Shown piece by piece: positions 25,421-37,560 of a stretch of DNA of 64,000 nucleotides. The position numbers were made by a program, and so were the translations under genes. The notes below the pieces were generated by a model. That model searched no databases. It had not been told where the DNA came from and was given only the letters and a program-made list of their open reading frames with translations. This stretch comes from Lota lota (lineage: Eukaryota; Chordata; Actinopteri; Gadiformes; Lotidae). The DNA lies in NCBI GenBank assembly GCA_026745465.1, contig JACYXH010000802.1, positions 2,382,501 through 2,446,500 of the forward strand. Reading direction: 5' to 3'. How positions within the stretch are numbered: position 1 is the first letter of the stretch; the number at the start of each line of letters is the position of its first letter.

Positions 25421-25658
25421 GTATAACAACCTGCTACAGCAAGATAAAGACTCACTTGAAACACACAGAGTTGTGCATGTACCAAACAATGAGTGAATTA
25501 CTCTGGAATGTATTTACTAATGTATTCTACTAATGTATATCTTCAATCTTTCTCTGTATGTGTATCCATGTGTCTCTCGCCCCCTCTGTCTCTATTAATT
25601 GTCTCTCTCTCTCATTCTCTGTCTCTCTCTCTTTCTCTTGCTAACTCTCTCTCTGTGT

Positions 25659-25731
<73 letters not shown>

Positions 25732-25777
25732 TCTCCTCATGGTGTATCCCTGTCGTCTTATCCCCCATGGCTGTCAG
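25421..25777 (+). other. Short intron with (CT)n tract
   Basis: 357 bp. CT-rich from 25555 to 25737, including nearly pure (CT)n at 25658-25727; the real polypyrimidine tract lies after it, ending GGCTGTCAG. Confidence 0.9.
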
Positions 25778-25888
25778 GCATCTAATGGAACAGTTAGGGT
25801 GGCCAACACCCTCTCAGGACACATCGTGCTAGCAGAGAGGCTGAACTACGAAGAGAGAACACGCTACCTTGTCATCGTTGAGGCTAAT
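25778..25888 (+). CDS. pcdh15: pcdh15 exon, middle of EC2
   Basis: A 111-nt, phase 0-0 exon of 37 codons; acceptor GCTGTCAG, donor AAT/GTAAGT. It encodes ASNGTVRVANTLSGHIVL then AERLNYEERTRYLVIVEAN. The LNYEERTRY stretch is the XEX calcium motif and following strand of EC2 and matches LNYEDKTRY of mammalian PCDH15. NGT is a possible glycosylation site. Loss of the exon would be in frame. Confidence 0.93.
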
Positions 25889-25914
25889 GTAAGTATCCAG
25901 GTCTCATGCTCACT

Positions 25915-26095
25915 GGATAACATGTTAACACTGGCTAACATGCTGACATTGGTTGACATACTAACACAAGTTAGCACACTAACACTGACTACACACATTC
26001 ACATTGGCTGATATTACTAACACTGGTAAACACTGTCTGACACACTAACACTTATAACATGTGACAATTGGCTCATACTGGCTAGTACTACGATA
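25915..26095 (+). repeat. Degenerate 18-bp minisatellite
   Basis: Successive units such as GGATAACATGTTAACACT, GGCTAACATGCTGACATT, GGTTGACATACTAACACA and AGTTAGCACACTAACACT give a period of 18 bp over about ten diverged copies. The array begins 26 bp inside the intron after the EC2 exon. Confidence 0.8.
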
Positions 26096-26649
26096 ACATT
26101 TTGTTCATTATACCAATGCATGGAGCATTTTGTTTTGAAGGAGGTTTATTGCCACAATCAGCAAATGGATTGATACCATTTAAGTTGATTTATTACAATG
26201 TTAAAATATAAAATAGAGATTGTTTTTTCTCTCACCTCTGAGAGCTACAATTAGAAAATAACGATTTAAGTTGTGATTCTGAATTCTTAATCACCAATGA
26301 GAACATACTGTGGGGTTTCCTTCATAAAAAGGCATGTGGTTAGAAGTTTAAACAGAACGGGGTGATCTCTTCAGGATATAATTCTTTACCTTCTAATTTG
26401 TATAATGACTTGGAGTTGTCTTGGGGGCTTTTTACAGAGATTACAGTTCACATACTAGTATTCATATTATATCATTTTTACCCAAAGTAGCCCATAATGG
26501 TTCTGCATTTCAGTGTTGGAATTCAGTAAATCCTTATGATTATTTTCTCAAATGCATCTTCAAGCAGGGGAAGCTTCCGAGTAAGATATTTACCATCCAA
26601 GTTTCAAGCAGTATCAAAGATTATGTAAAGCATTCATTGATTTACTACT

Positions 26650-26765
26650 AAGCCAATGCTTTTACCCAAAGCGACATGCAGTTATTTATTTCTGCTATAT
26701 GGCTTAAGGGACAGATTTTGGCATGTTTCCTACAGACATCGGGAGCTTGAAATTCCCGTAGATGA
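26650..26765 (+). repeat. TTTATCCAAAGCG family fragment
   Basis: Contains AATGCTTTTACCCAAAGCGA followed by diverged sequence. It keeps only the left core of the family. Confidence 0.5.
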
Positions 26766-28274
26766 TCCTGCAGTACAAGCTCCAAACAAAAAACATAAAA
26801 CAGAACAGTAGAAGAAAACCTATAACTCAATACATAGATAGATAAGACACAATAGTTGCAACACTACTTAAACACATAACATTAAATAAAGTCAAGTGCA
26901 TATTATATGGAAATGTATCTGGATGGAAGAAGGTGTTGTGAATTTAGTGTCCGTAAAGCAAAATGTTCAGGTGTATATATTGACTTATATCTTGTATTAA
27001 TCTCCTCCTTCTCCTCCTGGCCTGTTACCCTCACTGCTCTTCTTGCGGCCAGTGGAGATAATACTGAGCCCTTTTGCCCCGACGAGAGACCCTTCGGGGA
27101 GCTCTCGCTGGGTTGAGTGCAGGTAGGACGACGTGGTATTTGCCAGAACCCTGGCTGCTCATGTCAGAGTTCAATTACTCCGCTGGTGTGGAGCTGTGAA
27201 GTGGCCTGCTGCTCAGACACCTAGGGAAAGCAGTGATATTTATACCAAAATGAATCTCTAGGGGTGGGAGTGATAGCTGCTTCTTTTTCTTTAGATTTCT
27301 GCAAAAATGGTGGTTGTGGTATATTAAAGGTGAAGAATAAATCATGGGCCATCAGATATGTTAGCATATGGATTTCAGACAGAGGAACTTAAAGGAAGGC
27401 CCAACGCCTGGGCACAATGTCAATACAGATGGTTGAAGTAGCGTTCCAGCCTCTATACTGGAAACCGGCTCTTATGTTATAGATGGACTTACATGAGGAG
27501 GGTTAGGGTTGTTTCAATCCCAGATGTCGACAGCCTACCTGTAGCCATCCTTGAGCTAAGATGTCCGAACCCCTACCTGCTCCTTAATGTATCTGCATTC
27601 ACTGTAAGTCCCTTTCTACAAGACTGTCTGATCATTTAGTAAAATAGTACAAATGAGAAATAGCAAGACATGGGTTGAATTGTGTGATTTGAAGTGTCAG
27701 CTGACGTGTCTGTTTGATGCCCAGCTTGTCATTTATTTTTGGGTCAGAAACTTTCTTCTGCTCAGAAATAGGCTACTGAATCCCCGCCCACACTCTACCA
27801 TGTGCTTATTTTAAGCAGCCTCTTAATGAATATTTTGTTGCGTGCAAATGTCTTTTAAATGTAATTGTTTTTGACAATTGACCATTGTTTTTGTTGTATT
27901 AATGGCCAGAAACATATTCGAAGAGTAAAATAAGTGATAATTTCACCAGTATATAAATGAACCATGATGATTCTGAATGTATGTGCCATCAGTTTCTTTG
28001 ACTCTCTGGTCAGGGTGCAATTCAAATCGATTTTGACAAACATGTCAAATTAACATTTGAAGTCATGGGCCTCTGCTGAGGTTTTTACTTGAAATCGCTC
28101 TTGACTGAAATGGGTCACAGAAAAACACTTAACAACCAACACATCCTCAGGGCTGCGATTGTAACCGAATGCAATGTTGTTGTTTTTTTTTTTTTTTTTT
28201 AATGTATTCTCACAAATTATACTTTAGATATTAATCTAACGCTAGCAGACAATCTCAAAATAGGGTTTCACTTA

Positions 28275-28690
28275 AAAAAAAAGTTGTTTGTCATCTGCAT
28301 AGCTGTGGTAGGAAAGGCCACAAGAGTGAATGAAAGAACCCAGGGACTTGGTTTACAGAGAGAAGTGGATGGGACCATGGACAGAACCCTGAGGGACCCC
28401 AATACTGAGACTACAAGGGTCAGAGGTTTTTCAGGTTACCCTGTAAGTGCGATCCTTCAGATAGGATGTGAACAAGGCGCGTGCCTGAGATTCCCTGTTC
28501 TTGGAGGGTGGAGCGGAGGATCTGGTGGTTCACTGTGCCGAAGGCTTCAGAAAGGTCCAGCAGAATGACAGCGGAGGAAACTGAGGCTGTTCTAGCAGTG
28601 TGAAGTTTCTCTACGATGCAAGGAGGGCAGTCTCAGTTGAGTGGCTTGAATCCAGACTGGTGAGGGTGCAGAAGGTTGTTCGGATGGAAG
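28275..28690 (-). mobile_element. LINE reverse-transcriptase fragment, antisense and decayed
   Basis: Read on the minus strand it gives HPHQSGFKPL, EKLHTARTASVSSAVILLDL, SEAFGTVNHQILRSTLQEQG and finally SYADDKQL. HQSGF, LLDLS.AFDTVNH, GISG and the YADD catalytic box are in the order found in non-LTR reverse transcriptases of the L2/CR1-like group. Frameshifts and stops (for example after KPLN and after NLKNL) break the frame, so it is dead. It lies opposite to the gene, in the intron after the EC2 exon at 25778. Confidence 0.85.
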
Positions 28691-28873
28691 TATGCAGAGT
28701 TGGCGAAACTGTCTGTTAAAGTTACAAATAAACCATGTGTTGTATTGGCCATGGTGGAAATATACGTATTCTAATCCCCTTCTGAAAGCTTCATCCACTC
28801 GTGCAAATTTGTTTGTCTTAGGTCGATCATTTCCGAATGTAACCATGTTTTTTGCTTTATTTTGTCGTTGCAG

Positions 28874-29044
28874 GACCGCGCACCGTTCTTCGCCAACCGC
28901 CACACAGCGACCACCACGCTTACGGTGGATGTGCTAGACGGGGACGACCTGGGGCCCATGTTCCTGCCCTGCGTGCTCGTCAACAACACACAGAACTGCA
29001 ACCCCCTCACCTACCGCGCCGCCATCCCCGAGTTCACTGAGCCC
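28874..29044 (+). CDS. pcdh15: pcdh15 exon, end of EC2 and start of EC3
   Basis: A 171-nt, phase 0-0 exon of 57 codons; acceptor GTTGCAG, donor CCC/GTGAGA. It encodes [16 protein letters not shown] then [19 protein letters not shown] and [28 protein letters not shown] is the atypical EC2-EC3 linker seen in all PCDH15 (DGDD instead of DXND). The two cysteines of LPCVL and QNCNP correspond to a disulfide loop at the start of EC3. The segment before TTTLTVDV ([10 protein letters not shown]) differs from the mammalian sequence, as expected for a surface loop. Confidence 0.94.
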
Positions 29045-29820
29045 GTGAGAGAGAACAACTAAACACACACACACACACACACACACACTTCAAAAGCCAC
29101 TCTGTCGTGCACATGCGATTCCACAGATATCCACGCTTGCTTACTTACTCAGTCACACACTCAGTCACACACTTCACAAGCCTCTATTTTGTGCTTATGC
29201 GAATGTCTGCGTGTGTGTGTGTGTTTGTGTGTGTCTGTGTGTGTGTGTATGTGTGTGTGTGTACATTGGTTGGTTGTGTTGGTGTGATTTTGTCTTTGTG
29301 TGGTCGAATGCGAAGTGCTCTGACTACGTGAATCCACACACACAAGTCATCGGTACCTTTCTGCTGGTAAACAAGACCACTTCATTATAGGTAACATTCA
29401 TTCATTCATTGAACTCTTGGACACAGCACGTGAACGCTTGATTCATGTGCTGGGAGTTGCATCCTTGTTATTCGTCCGATATAAGGCTACAATATGCTTT
29501 GGTATTTTTCCACATGGTCATCTTAATCTCGGGCTAACACCTTGTCTCTGTGGCCTCACCTGCAGGCAGAGTCAAAGCCAGAATGTTTTGTCTCAGCGTG
29601 TTAATTCCAGGGTCGCTTTCTGGTCTGCTGGATCGGCAATAAGAGTCGAAGTAGCAGTCGATCTTATAGAGGGAGAGCAGAAACACAGTTGGAATTTAGA
29701 AACATAGAGAAGGAGAGCAGAGAGAGGAGTACAGAATGTACGTTTATAGCAATTCAAACACACACAGGGGGCAAGAACAATGAAGCAGGGCATAGCAGAT
29801 AATGGACTGGGCAGAAATGA

Positions 29821-29822
<2 letters not shown>

Positions 29823-29915
<93 letters not shown>
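29823..29915. repeat. (GT)n microsatellite, about 46 units
   Basis: About 93 bp of uninterrupted GT. Confidence 0.97.
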
Positions 29916-29916
<1 letters not shown>

Positions 29917-30191
29917 AGGGGGGTGTTTATTTGTCTCCATGTATGTGTCGTTAGGCACTGTTGTACTTTATTTATGCTTTGCCTTCTACACTATTGTTGC
30001 TATTGATGTTTCTTTGGTGTGTGTGTGTGTGTGTATTGGTTTTCTCCATGAATGTGTTGTTAGGTAGGGTTGTTGTATTTTATGCATTGTCATCTCCTGC
30101 AGTATTATTGTTATTGACGTTTATATACCTGCAAATGATTCATTGATGTGTCAGAGGTTGGGGGGGTTCTATTCTCTGTGCGGATTGGCTC

Positions 30192-30192
<1 letters not shown>

Positions 30193-30276
<84 letters not shown>

Positions 30277-30290
30277 CGAGCGAGAGAGAG
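30193..30290. repeat. (AG)n microsatellite
   Basis: About 78 bp of pure AG, then imperfect AG/CGAG to 30290. Confidence 0.96.
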
Positions 30291-30416
30291 ACATTACAAA
30301 TCCCAGCCCTTTGGTAATAATGACATAGAGCGATAAAGATTAGTGGAGAAGTTTCAACCTAGTAGAGCGAGACCAACAGAGATAAGAAAAAAAGGAAATG
30401 GGGAGCGTCTGTATAG

Positions 30417-30457
<41 letters not shown>

Positions 30458-31925
30458 GGCATGCATGCGTGAAAAGGGAAGTGGAATAGTGAATTAAGGT
30501 TGTTGTTCCCTGTCTCTGCTCAGCGTCGCTCGTGTAATGGATAATTTACGATAAAAGGTTTGCGGACTGCAAAGTATGCAGGACCTTGAAGCCACTGCAG
30601 TTGAAAAGCAGAGTTTTTGTGTCGCTGTAAGAAACAATTGGCTTTTTCTTCATTCATATCTTCCATCTCTTCCATCTCTTCCATCACCCTGGACTTGGCA
30701 AGGTAGTCAGCTTGCTAAATCTTTGCCGAAGCTGCAGTGACGCCTAAGTCGTTTACTTTGAGTTGTCGGGTCTGCATCATCTTGTTGCGTCATTTGGTAG
30801 AAAATAATAATTGTTTCATTTAAAGTTTTGCAGAACATTGTTTTGAGGCAATGTGAATTTGTTTGGGGTGGTGCCTGATCTGAAAAAAATAAAAACGGAA
30901 CAAAAGTTGTTAATTAGCCGTTTTGATGGGCAATTTCTTTCAGATTCAGCTTCCATGGCCATCAACACTTTAGGTTTTCATCATCTTGTTATTGGATTAA
31001 AAAGTCACTTTTTTGTGGTTGTACATTTTGCTTACTTCATTTTTGGAACACTTTAATAGACAAGAATGAGTTCCAAACAGATCCTACAAAACAGACTCCA
31101 CTTAAGTGTAACAACAAGACCTTGTACCGATTGTCTCATTCAGTACAGTCTGTAATGTTTCCTAACCCTCTTCTGCATATAATTACAATATTTATTGTAC
31201 CTTTTGCAGTTTTTGGTTATACCAAATCTATTATATGTTGCATCATTTCGTTTTCCTCCTTCTGTGGTGCACACCCCGCGTATCAGTCCACTGGGAGATT
31301 CCGCTGCTCGTAATTGATGAGGGTGTTGCGATTAATTACAATGGCGAGACGTGCGTTATTAGGTTGGTCTGTATTAATTTTGCTCTTTGGGTGGGTGGGG
31401 GAGGGGGTAATTCGGAGCCCCCCTCAGGGCTTCCCTGGGATAATGACTGCTAGAGGAGGGTATTACATCTAATCATCATTGTGTCGAGCTGCAGGGACTT
31501 GATTTAGTGCACCTTCAGATATTGCAAAATCCAGAGAGCTGGGAGAGGGTAGAGAGGTTTGTGCATGTGCGTGTGTGTGAGGATTATTTTAAAGCTGAGG
31601 GATATGAACATAACCCCTTCAGGGAGCAGGGGAGGGGATGGTTTCTTCTGTCTTCTTCCTTCCTACAGGAGCGTTTGTTAGGGGTGCGTCTTGTCTACGC
31701 TAAGGAAATAGCAAACAAGCCAATTAGCATACTCATACTCACTTAGCCATCCAAAGTAGATGTGCAGTGTTGCTCAAGCGCCATACGCTTAACCATATGC
31801 TAGCACGCCAAGGAGCGGTGGAATTAGCTAAGTCGTTCTCACCTTGCTTTTATCAGCAGTATCAAGATTGTGTGCAGTACAAACAAACTGACATACTAAT
31901 AAATATATATAAAAAAATGTCACAC

Positions 31926-31932
<7 letters not shown>

Positions 31933-31987
<55 letters not shown>
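31933..31987. repeat. (TA)n microsatellite
   Basis: About 54 bp of TA, 160 bp upstream of the EC3 exon at 32148. It is self-complementary and could form a hairpin in the pre-mRNA. Confidence 0.95.
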
Positions 31988-31991
<4 letters not shown>

Positions 31992-32147
31992 GTCACATTT
32001 CCAGAACTGAGCCATTCCAGTTTTCAATGTGCTATTTATGTAAATTATTGCTAATAAAAAAACATGTAGGCCGAAAATAAGTTACGTTAAGAATTATTAC
32101 AATGTACATTTTCAGTTAGCTCTGTTTCCCGCTGTTTCAACCCTCAG

Positions 32148-32256
32148 AACAAGCTGAATCCACTGAATGTGACTCCTGCAATCCGAGCGGTGGACATGGA
32201 CCGGAACATCCAGCCTCCGTCAGACAGACCGGGAATTCTCTACTTCATCCTGGTCG
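32148..32256 (+). CDS. pcdh15: pcdh15 exon, EC3 first half
   Basis: A 109-nt exon, entry phase 0, exit phase 1; acceptor CCCTCAG, donor GTCG/GTAAGT. It encodes [20 protein letters not shown] then [36 protein letters not shown] is the DXD calcium motif of EC3 with its PCDH15-specific insert; the mammalian counterpart reads [22 protein letters not shown] is a potential glycosylation site. Confidence 0.94.
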
Positions 32257-33053
32257 GTAAGTACCACAAGTTCTGGCTTTATCTTTTAGATTTTTATGCA
32301 CGATTTTCTGTCTGGTTTGTTGTTCAGTGCACAGCTATGACCAATCACCGCTTTGCCGGCTCTGACTAATATGTTTAGGTTTCCTGTAGTGTGCTTATAG
32401 TTTCTTATGTGTTGTTACACTTTTGGTTTATTTCTTTTTTAATTTTTTTTGTTATTCATACTTCCTACAGCCTACGGAGCAGGTCAACATGCATTTCAGC
32501 CTTTACCTGTGCAACTGTGTGTATGTGACAAACTTGAGCAATGTTGAAGGAATGACATTAATGCGTTGATTCATTGGGTCAACATTAGGTTCATCTCTCA
32601 AAACAGAACTGCATATAAATAAAGAATCTGTTGAAACGGTACAACATTTTTGGTATAGGAAGCTGTTTGTAATCTGAGTAGTATTGACCAATCATGTTTG
32701 AGTGGGCTTTGGTTGTATCCAGGTAAACGGTCCGTGTGGAGTGCAACAATCTCGGAACCCAATCATCTATTGTCTGACAACGATTTCGCTGATTTTTAGC
32801 TATGATATCTGTTTAAAGTGATTAGCTGAAATGTCGTCTGGACCTGAAACACCTACAAAAAATTGTGGTAGATCTCACCCATGCACAGAAAAGGAAGTCT
32901 TAGCATGAATAACCATTATCCGTTATCCGGGTACGCAGGAACCCAAGAAATGTCCCCGTCAGATGATAGCCGATGGTTTCCGAGATAGACATTAGGTTGA
33001 CTCTAGACTGGTGAATGTGAATCGTTGTGCTTTATGCCTGCTCCCTGTAACAG
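32257..33053 (+). other. Intron largely occupied by a dispersed repeat
   Basis: 797 bp. Copy B of the dispersed repeat fills 32663-33018, leaving about 35 bp before the next exon. A T-rich tract at 32430-32455 is the only other feature. Confidence 0.88.
32663..33018 (+). repeat. Dispersed repeat pair, copy B
   Basis: Same orientation as 24000-24358 and alignable through most of its length; see that entry for the shared blocks. It ends within about 35 bp of the acceptor of the exon at 33054, so the branch point of that exon may lie in repeat-derived sequence. Confidence 0.8.
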
Positions 33054-33166
33054 GCCATCCCATGACGTACAGGGAGTACTTCAGCCTGAACCAAACCACG
33101 GCAGAACTACGAGTCCTCAAGCCCATCAGCAGAGACCTCTATCAGCGGTTCACCCTCATTATCAAG
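33054..33166 (+). CDS. pcdh15: pcdh15 exon, EC3 second half
   Basis: A 113-nt exon, entry phase 1, exit phase 0; acceptor CTGTAACAG, donor AAG/GTTTGC. After the split glycine it encodes HPMTYREYFSLNQTTAELRV then LKPISRDLYQRFTLIIK. TTAELRVLKPISRDLYQRF aligns with RTAELSLLEPVNRDFHQKF of mammalian PCDH15, including RD rather than RE in the calcium motif. NQT is a possible glycosylation site. The donor has only GT in common with the strong consensus, so it may be a regulated site; skipping would shift the frame. Confidence 0.93.
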
Positions 33167-33878
33167 GTTTGCACTTTGAACATACTTTTTCAATGTAAAT
33201 CTTTCGGTTGACCTCTGAACTTTTTTTACCACCCAGTTACCCCCTCCTCATTTGGGATGGTCAACACAAGAAGTCAAGATTTGGGCTTTAGGAAAAAATG
33301 GCAAAAGGCTGAGAATAAATGAAAAGTTATATATCAAATATAACGAGTCAAATATAAACTGTGTCAAACAAGGGGCTTTTTTGTGAGGTACTTTTAAGGT
33401 GAATATCCTAAAGTGTTTAGTTCCTTAATGTTTTATTTAGTTGCACTACGCCATACCTGTGTCCTCTCATTTAGCAAAGAACTGTAATAAACATCATTAA
33501 TTATTTCACACTGGCTCCAAAGGACGCGTGCACACTATCAAGATCAAAACAGAAAGAAAACGCGTTGGGAAATTCCAACAACTCTTTAATGAAGTTCTTA
33601 AATGTCCTCCCCTCAGCTAGTTTGAAAAAAAAACAACTACAAAAAACCCTCAACATTTGTGGACTTCGTTAAAACATCCGAATTTAGATGAGCATCACAC
33701 CACACATCACAGAAGAATATTCCTTTCCACCCTTTGCGTAACGCCGGGCGCTGTACCAGCCTAGTGTTTATACCAGGGGATCCAGGGGGAATGTCGTAGA
33801 AGAGTAATCCCAGCGAGAGGGTGTCTAGAGAGGGGAGAGGCGAGATCGATGAGGATGAGAAGTGAGAGTATGGTATTA

Positions 33879-33998
33879 GGGTAAATTGGTTAGTTCTAAA
33901 ACATATACTTTATATTGAAAGAATTGAAAGAGATTTTTTTTGGGGAGGGGTCAAGGTCATCTTTGATGTGATTAGGATTAGATGCTAGGAGCCTTATG
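33879..33998 (+). repeat. Inverted dispersed repeat, left arm
   Basis: GGGTAAATTGGTTAGTTC, TTGGGGAGGGGT and TTTGATGTGATTAGGATTAG are found in reverse complement, in the same order and spacing, at 45786-45922. Ends are not clear-cut. Confidence 0.8.
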
Positions 33999-34468
33999 TC
34001 TTCTGGAAATAGGGTTGTGCAGATCACGTCATTTTGATAGCGATTGATGCTCATTATAAAGCACAGTGTTACTGGGTATTAATGTCTGGTGGGGGGAGGG
34101 GGTTCGATAATTAATGTGTTTAGCAACTATTTCAATGTTTACACGAGGCCAAAAGACACCGTAAAGCCCTATTAATAATAATGTTATGGTCATTTAATAA
34201 ACATGAATAGAACAGGTTGCAATGTTGCAATAAACAACAGCGTCTGAGTGATGTCTCATCGGGTGAATAGCGCTAGTACTGACGTGCTATTTCATCAAAA
34301 CTTAACACAATGTTCAAGCCACCTATTTGCTTTGTGATTATTGGAAGTAGTTCCACTCTCATACTATAGAAGCCGTATGTCTTCCAAAGCTCTGCTGCAA
34401 CTGAGTCAGACTCGAACTGATAGATGGATTGGAAACCAGCAAGTCAGATTTTCCCTTTTTCCCTCTTG

Positions 34469-34469
<1 letters not shown>

Positions 34470-34552
<83 letters not shown>

Positions 34553-34748
34553 CAGTGGGTTCTGCAGAGGGAAAAGAGAGATGTTGGTTGAGACAGGTAG
34601 AGAGGGAAAGGGAGAGAGAGATAGAAGGCGAGGGAGAGAAGGGTGGTGGAGAGTGAGAGAGGAAGAGAGAGGGGAGAGGGCGAAGGGCAGAGTGAGAGAT
34701 ATTGACAGCGAGACACACAGAGAAAGAGAGACGGAAATAGAATGAGAG
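34470..34748. repeat. (GA)n tract and flanking purine-rich sequence
   Basis: Pure GA at 34472-34549, then about 200 bp of imperfect GA-rich sequence. It has an Arg/Glu-coding frame on one strand and a Leu/Ser frame on the other, both artefacts. Confidence 0.95.
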
Positions 34749-35689
34749 AGAGACCGACTTTAAAGAAACAAATGCGGAGAGCGATTGCGCAACAGAGAGA
34801 AAGAGAGAGGGGCTAAGCTTTCTGTCTTATCTCAGTGAGTTATACAGAGGGAATAGAGAGATGTTGCCGTCAGACTGCCAGCCGCAGTAATGAGAGAATT
34901 AGACGTTGGTATCTGGCGAACGCTCTGATACATTACGGCATGGGATTCACCGTAGCCTGATGCTAGAAAGAGAAGAAACAAAAAGTATGGTTGATACACC
35001 TAGAGAAAGATGGGGGGGAGTTGAAAGATGGGGCGAGGTGCAAAATAAAGTGCTGCGGTTGAGGTAATAGTGCGGCGAACATATCTCGGGTTATGATGTA
35101 ATGATTGCTGCTGATGGAACCCATCGTGGTGATGATAGTGCTGGGAGGACCTGATGGGGAGGAGAAGATGGTGGAGGGGAGGGGGGAGGGATATGAGCAG
35201 TGAAGCTAAAGGAGTCTGGATGATAAGAAAGTAATGCAGAGCAGAAGGAAGGGAGAACGAGAGAACAACATGAGGAAAGAAAGAAGGGCATGAAAGAAAT
35301 ACATGACAACGGATGGAAGGAAAGTAAAAGTGAAGACAGAAATTAAGAAGAAAAGCTAAAATGTACGACAGACCGAAGGAAGGAAATATGAAAGGAGAGC
35401 ATGACCGAAAAAAGGAATGAAAGAAAGAAAAAAGGAGAGAATGAAAGAAAGACAGAAAGGAGATTTAAAAGGGGGTGAGGCCGTGACAGCCATGTATGAG
35501 GATGAGGAGTGCGTGATAAACAGGAGCTCTTTGTGGCAGGGAAATGTGCAGCAGGCCAGTGTATTCTCACAGCGCAACTCAGGGCAGTTTACCACTGGCC
35601 CGCGGACACATGAAGTACACTAGGAGCCAGAGCTCCAGGGAGCCAGAGCTCCAGGGAGACAGTCCTTCAGTCCTGCATGCTCGTCCTCG

Positions 35690-36262
35690 CTCTCTCTGAC
35701 TCTCTCTCTAGCTGGCTGTCAACCTCTCTCTTTCTTTTTCTCTGGGTCTTTCTCTCTCCAGCTCTCTTTTTACCGCTCTCAACCATCCTCTCTCTCTGGC
35801 TTTCTCACTCTCTCTCTTTGGCTATCTCTCTGGCTTTGGTCCTCTCTTTCTTTACCTCCCTCTACCTCCCTCTCTCTGTTTGGCTCTCTCTCGCTCTCTT
35901 TCTCTCTTGCTGGCTCTTTACCTCTCTGTCTCACTCTCTCTCTCCAACTCACTATCGCTCTCGCTTCTCTTGTGTACATGCTCATCCCCTCTCTCTTTAA
36001 GCTTGACATGTTCCATTCTCTCTTTATCTCCATTTTATTTTTCCCTCTCTGTGCCTCTTTTCTATCTGTTTCTCACTCCCTAACTGTCTCTCTCTTCCTG
36101 TTACTGTTTTTCTTTCACTCCATTTGTCTTTCCCTCTATTTATCTTGTCCTCTTCTCTCCTATCTCTCTCACTCTCTCTCTGTCACTCTCTCTCTCTCCC
36201 TCTGTGTCTCTTCTCTCTCCTGCTATTTGTCTCTCTCTCTCTGTCTCCCTCTCTCTGGGCCA
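35690..36262. repeat. CT-rich tract of about 570 bp
   Basis: Almost entirely C and T on the + strand with TCTCTC and TGGCT interruptions. It is complementary in composition to the GA-rich tracts at 34470-34840 and 35200-35465 in the same intron. Confidence 0.9.
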
Positions 36263-37560
36263 CATGCGGCCTATCTGTCAGTAAGAGAGGTATAGAGTCC
36301 TGTTCTCCCCCCGGGGTCTGTCTGAGGAGATTGAATCTTGGGGGCTGGTGGGCAGTGGTGGTGGGGGGGTTCTGGGTTCATCTTCCCACTGGACTGCCCT
36401 GGACACGGCGGTGATAAAGACAGCTGTGGGACTATCGAATAAAACTACAATAATAATAATTCAGAACTATGTCACTACATCACCACTACCAATACATGCA
36501 TGCCACTGTTGGCTGTGTTCTGTTACAATCTGCATCATGCAGCACCCAAGCACAGTAAAGAGTGCAAATGGTTGCAATCGTTCCAGGTCAGGATTATAGA
36601 AAACGATGATGCGTTAGTTCATCTACTCCCCTATACTACTCTTCTGCTCACATTTCAAAGGCCTGGCTTTTAGGCCGCTCTCCGGCATGGGAGGCAAGTG
36701 TATCTAATCCGCTAGAGGGAATTCATCACGGTGGCATTCTGACTCGTGCCATGCTAGGTTAGCATGTTGCTAAAGTCGGTCAACGTGTTGCTGCCAGTCA
36801 CTGGTGGAGATGCAGTGTGATTTACGGGACATCATCGTATGCATTGTGTTTACATATATACCATTCTTGACCACTATAGTTAGAGTGTGTACATCGGGTT
36901 TCAAACCTAGAAAACCTTTTGGCTGGGAGTCAAACACCTTGACCACTAGATTGAAATGAACAGCTGATCCGGCTTGTCCTATTTCCTCATTCGAGGCCGT
37001 GATTCCTAGACGTTCATCAGATGTCCCATTGAGAGGATCATATTCATATCAAAATCACTCTGCGGAATGACAAGGACCCAACCCTAAGTTGACCATTCAT
37101 TATTAAGTTGCTTTTTCGGAATTTAAATTACATTCAGGAGTGACATCATCCTGTCACTATCGGCTGCCACTTCCCTTCTCCAGTTGAGGACTGGACTGAA
37201 GAGAGGTGCTTCACTTCATTAACCTTTTTGGATGATGGTGAGACTCTGTGCTCTGATGGCTCCAGCAATGTGACCAACTCCCTTTGTGAATCAGTTTTAC
37301 ATCACATCACTTCCCTGGAATGAGATGGGTCATGTGACGTTGGTGTCCTTTTCTGTTTTACCTCTCTCTGCATCTCCCTCTCTTGATCTCTTTGTCAATG
37401 TATTCCATTCAATTCAATAGGCTTTATTAGCAGGACAAATACCCATATCGTGTGTTGCTAAAGCATTTGAACATCAGTAGATTTATTAATTAACAACAAT
37501 ATTAATGTGTGTGTGTGTCTGTTTCTGTTTCTCAATCTCTCTCCCACTCTCCTTCTCTCT

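Larger units (their letters stand above)
25889..28873 (+). other. Intron with an 18-bp minisatellite and a LINE fragment
   Basis: 2985 bp. The minisatellite (25915-26095) starts 26 bp after the donor. A copy of the TTTATCCAAAGCG family lies at 26650-26765 and an antisense LINE fragment at 28275-28690. The rest, including 26800-28170, shows nothing recognisable apart from a T run at 28183-28200. Confidence 0.85.
29045..32147 (+). other. Intron dense in microsatellites
   Basis: 3103 bp. It holds (CA)n at 29058-29087, a TG-rich stretch at 29209-29265, a 93-bp (GT)n at 29823-29915, (AG)n at 30193-30270, (GT)n at 30418-30451 and (TA)n at 31933-31987. The part 31290-31390 has several TAATTA-type motifs on otherwise unique sequence. 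No exon seen. Confidence 0.85.
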
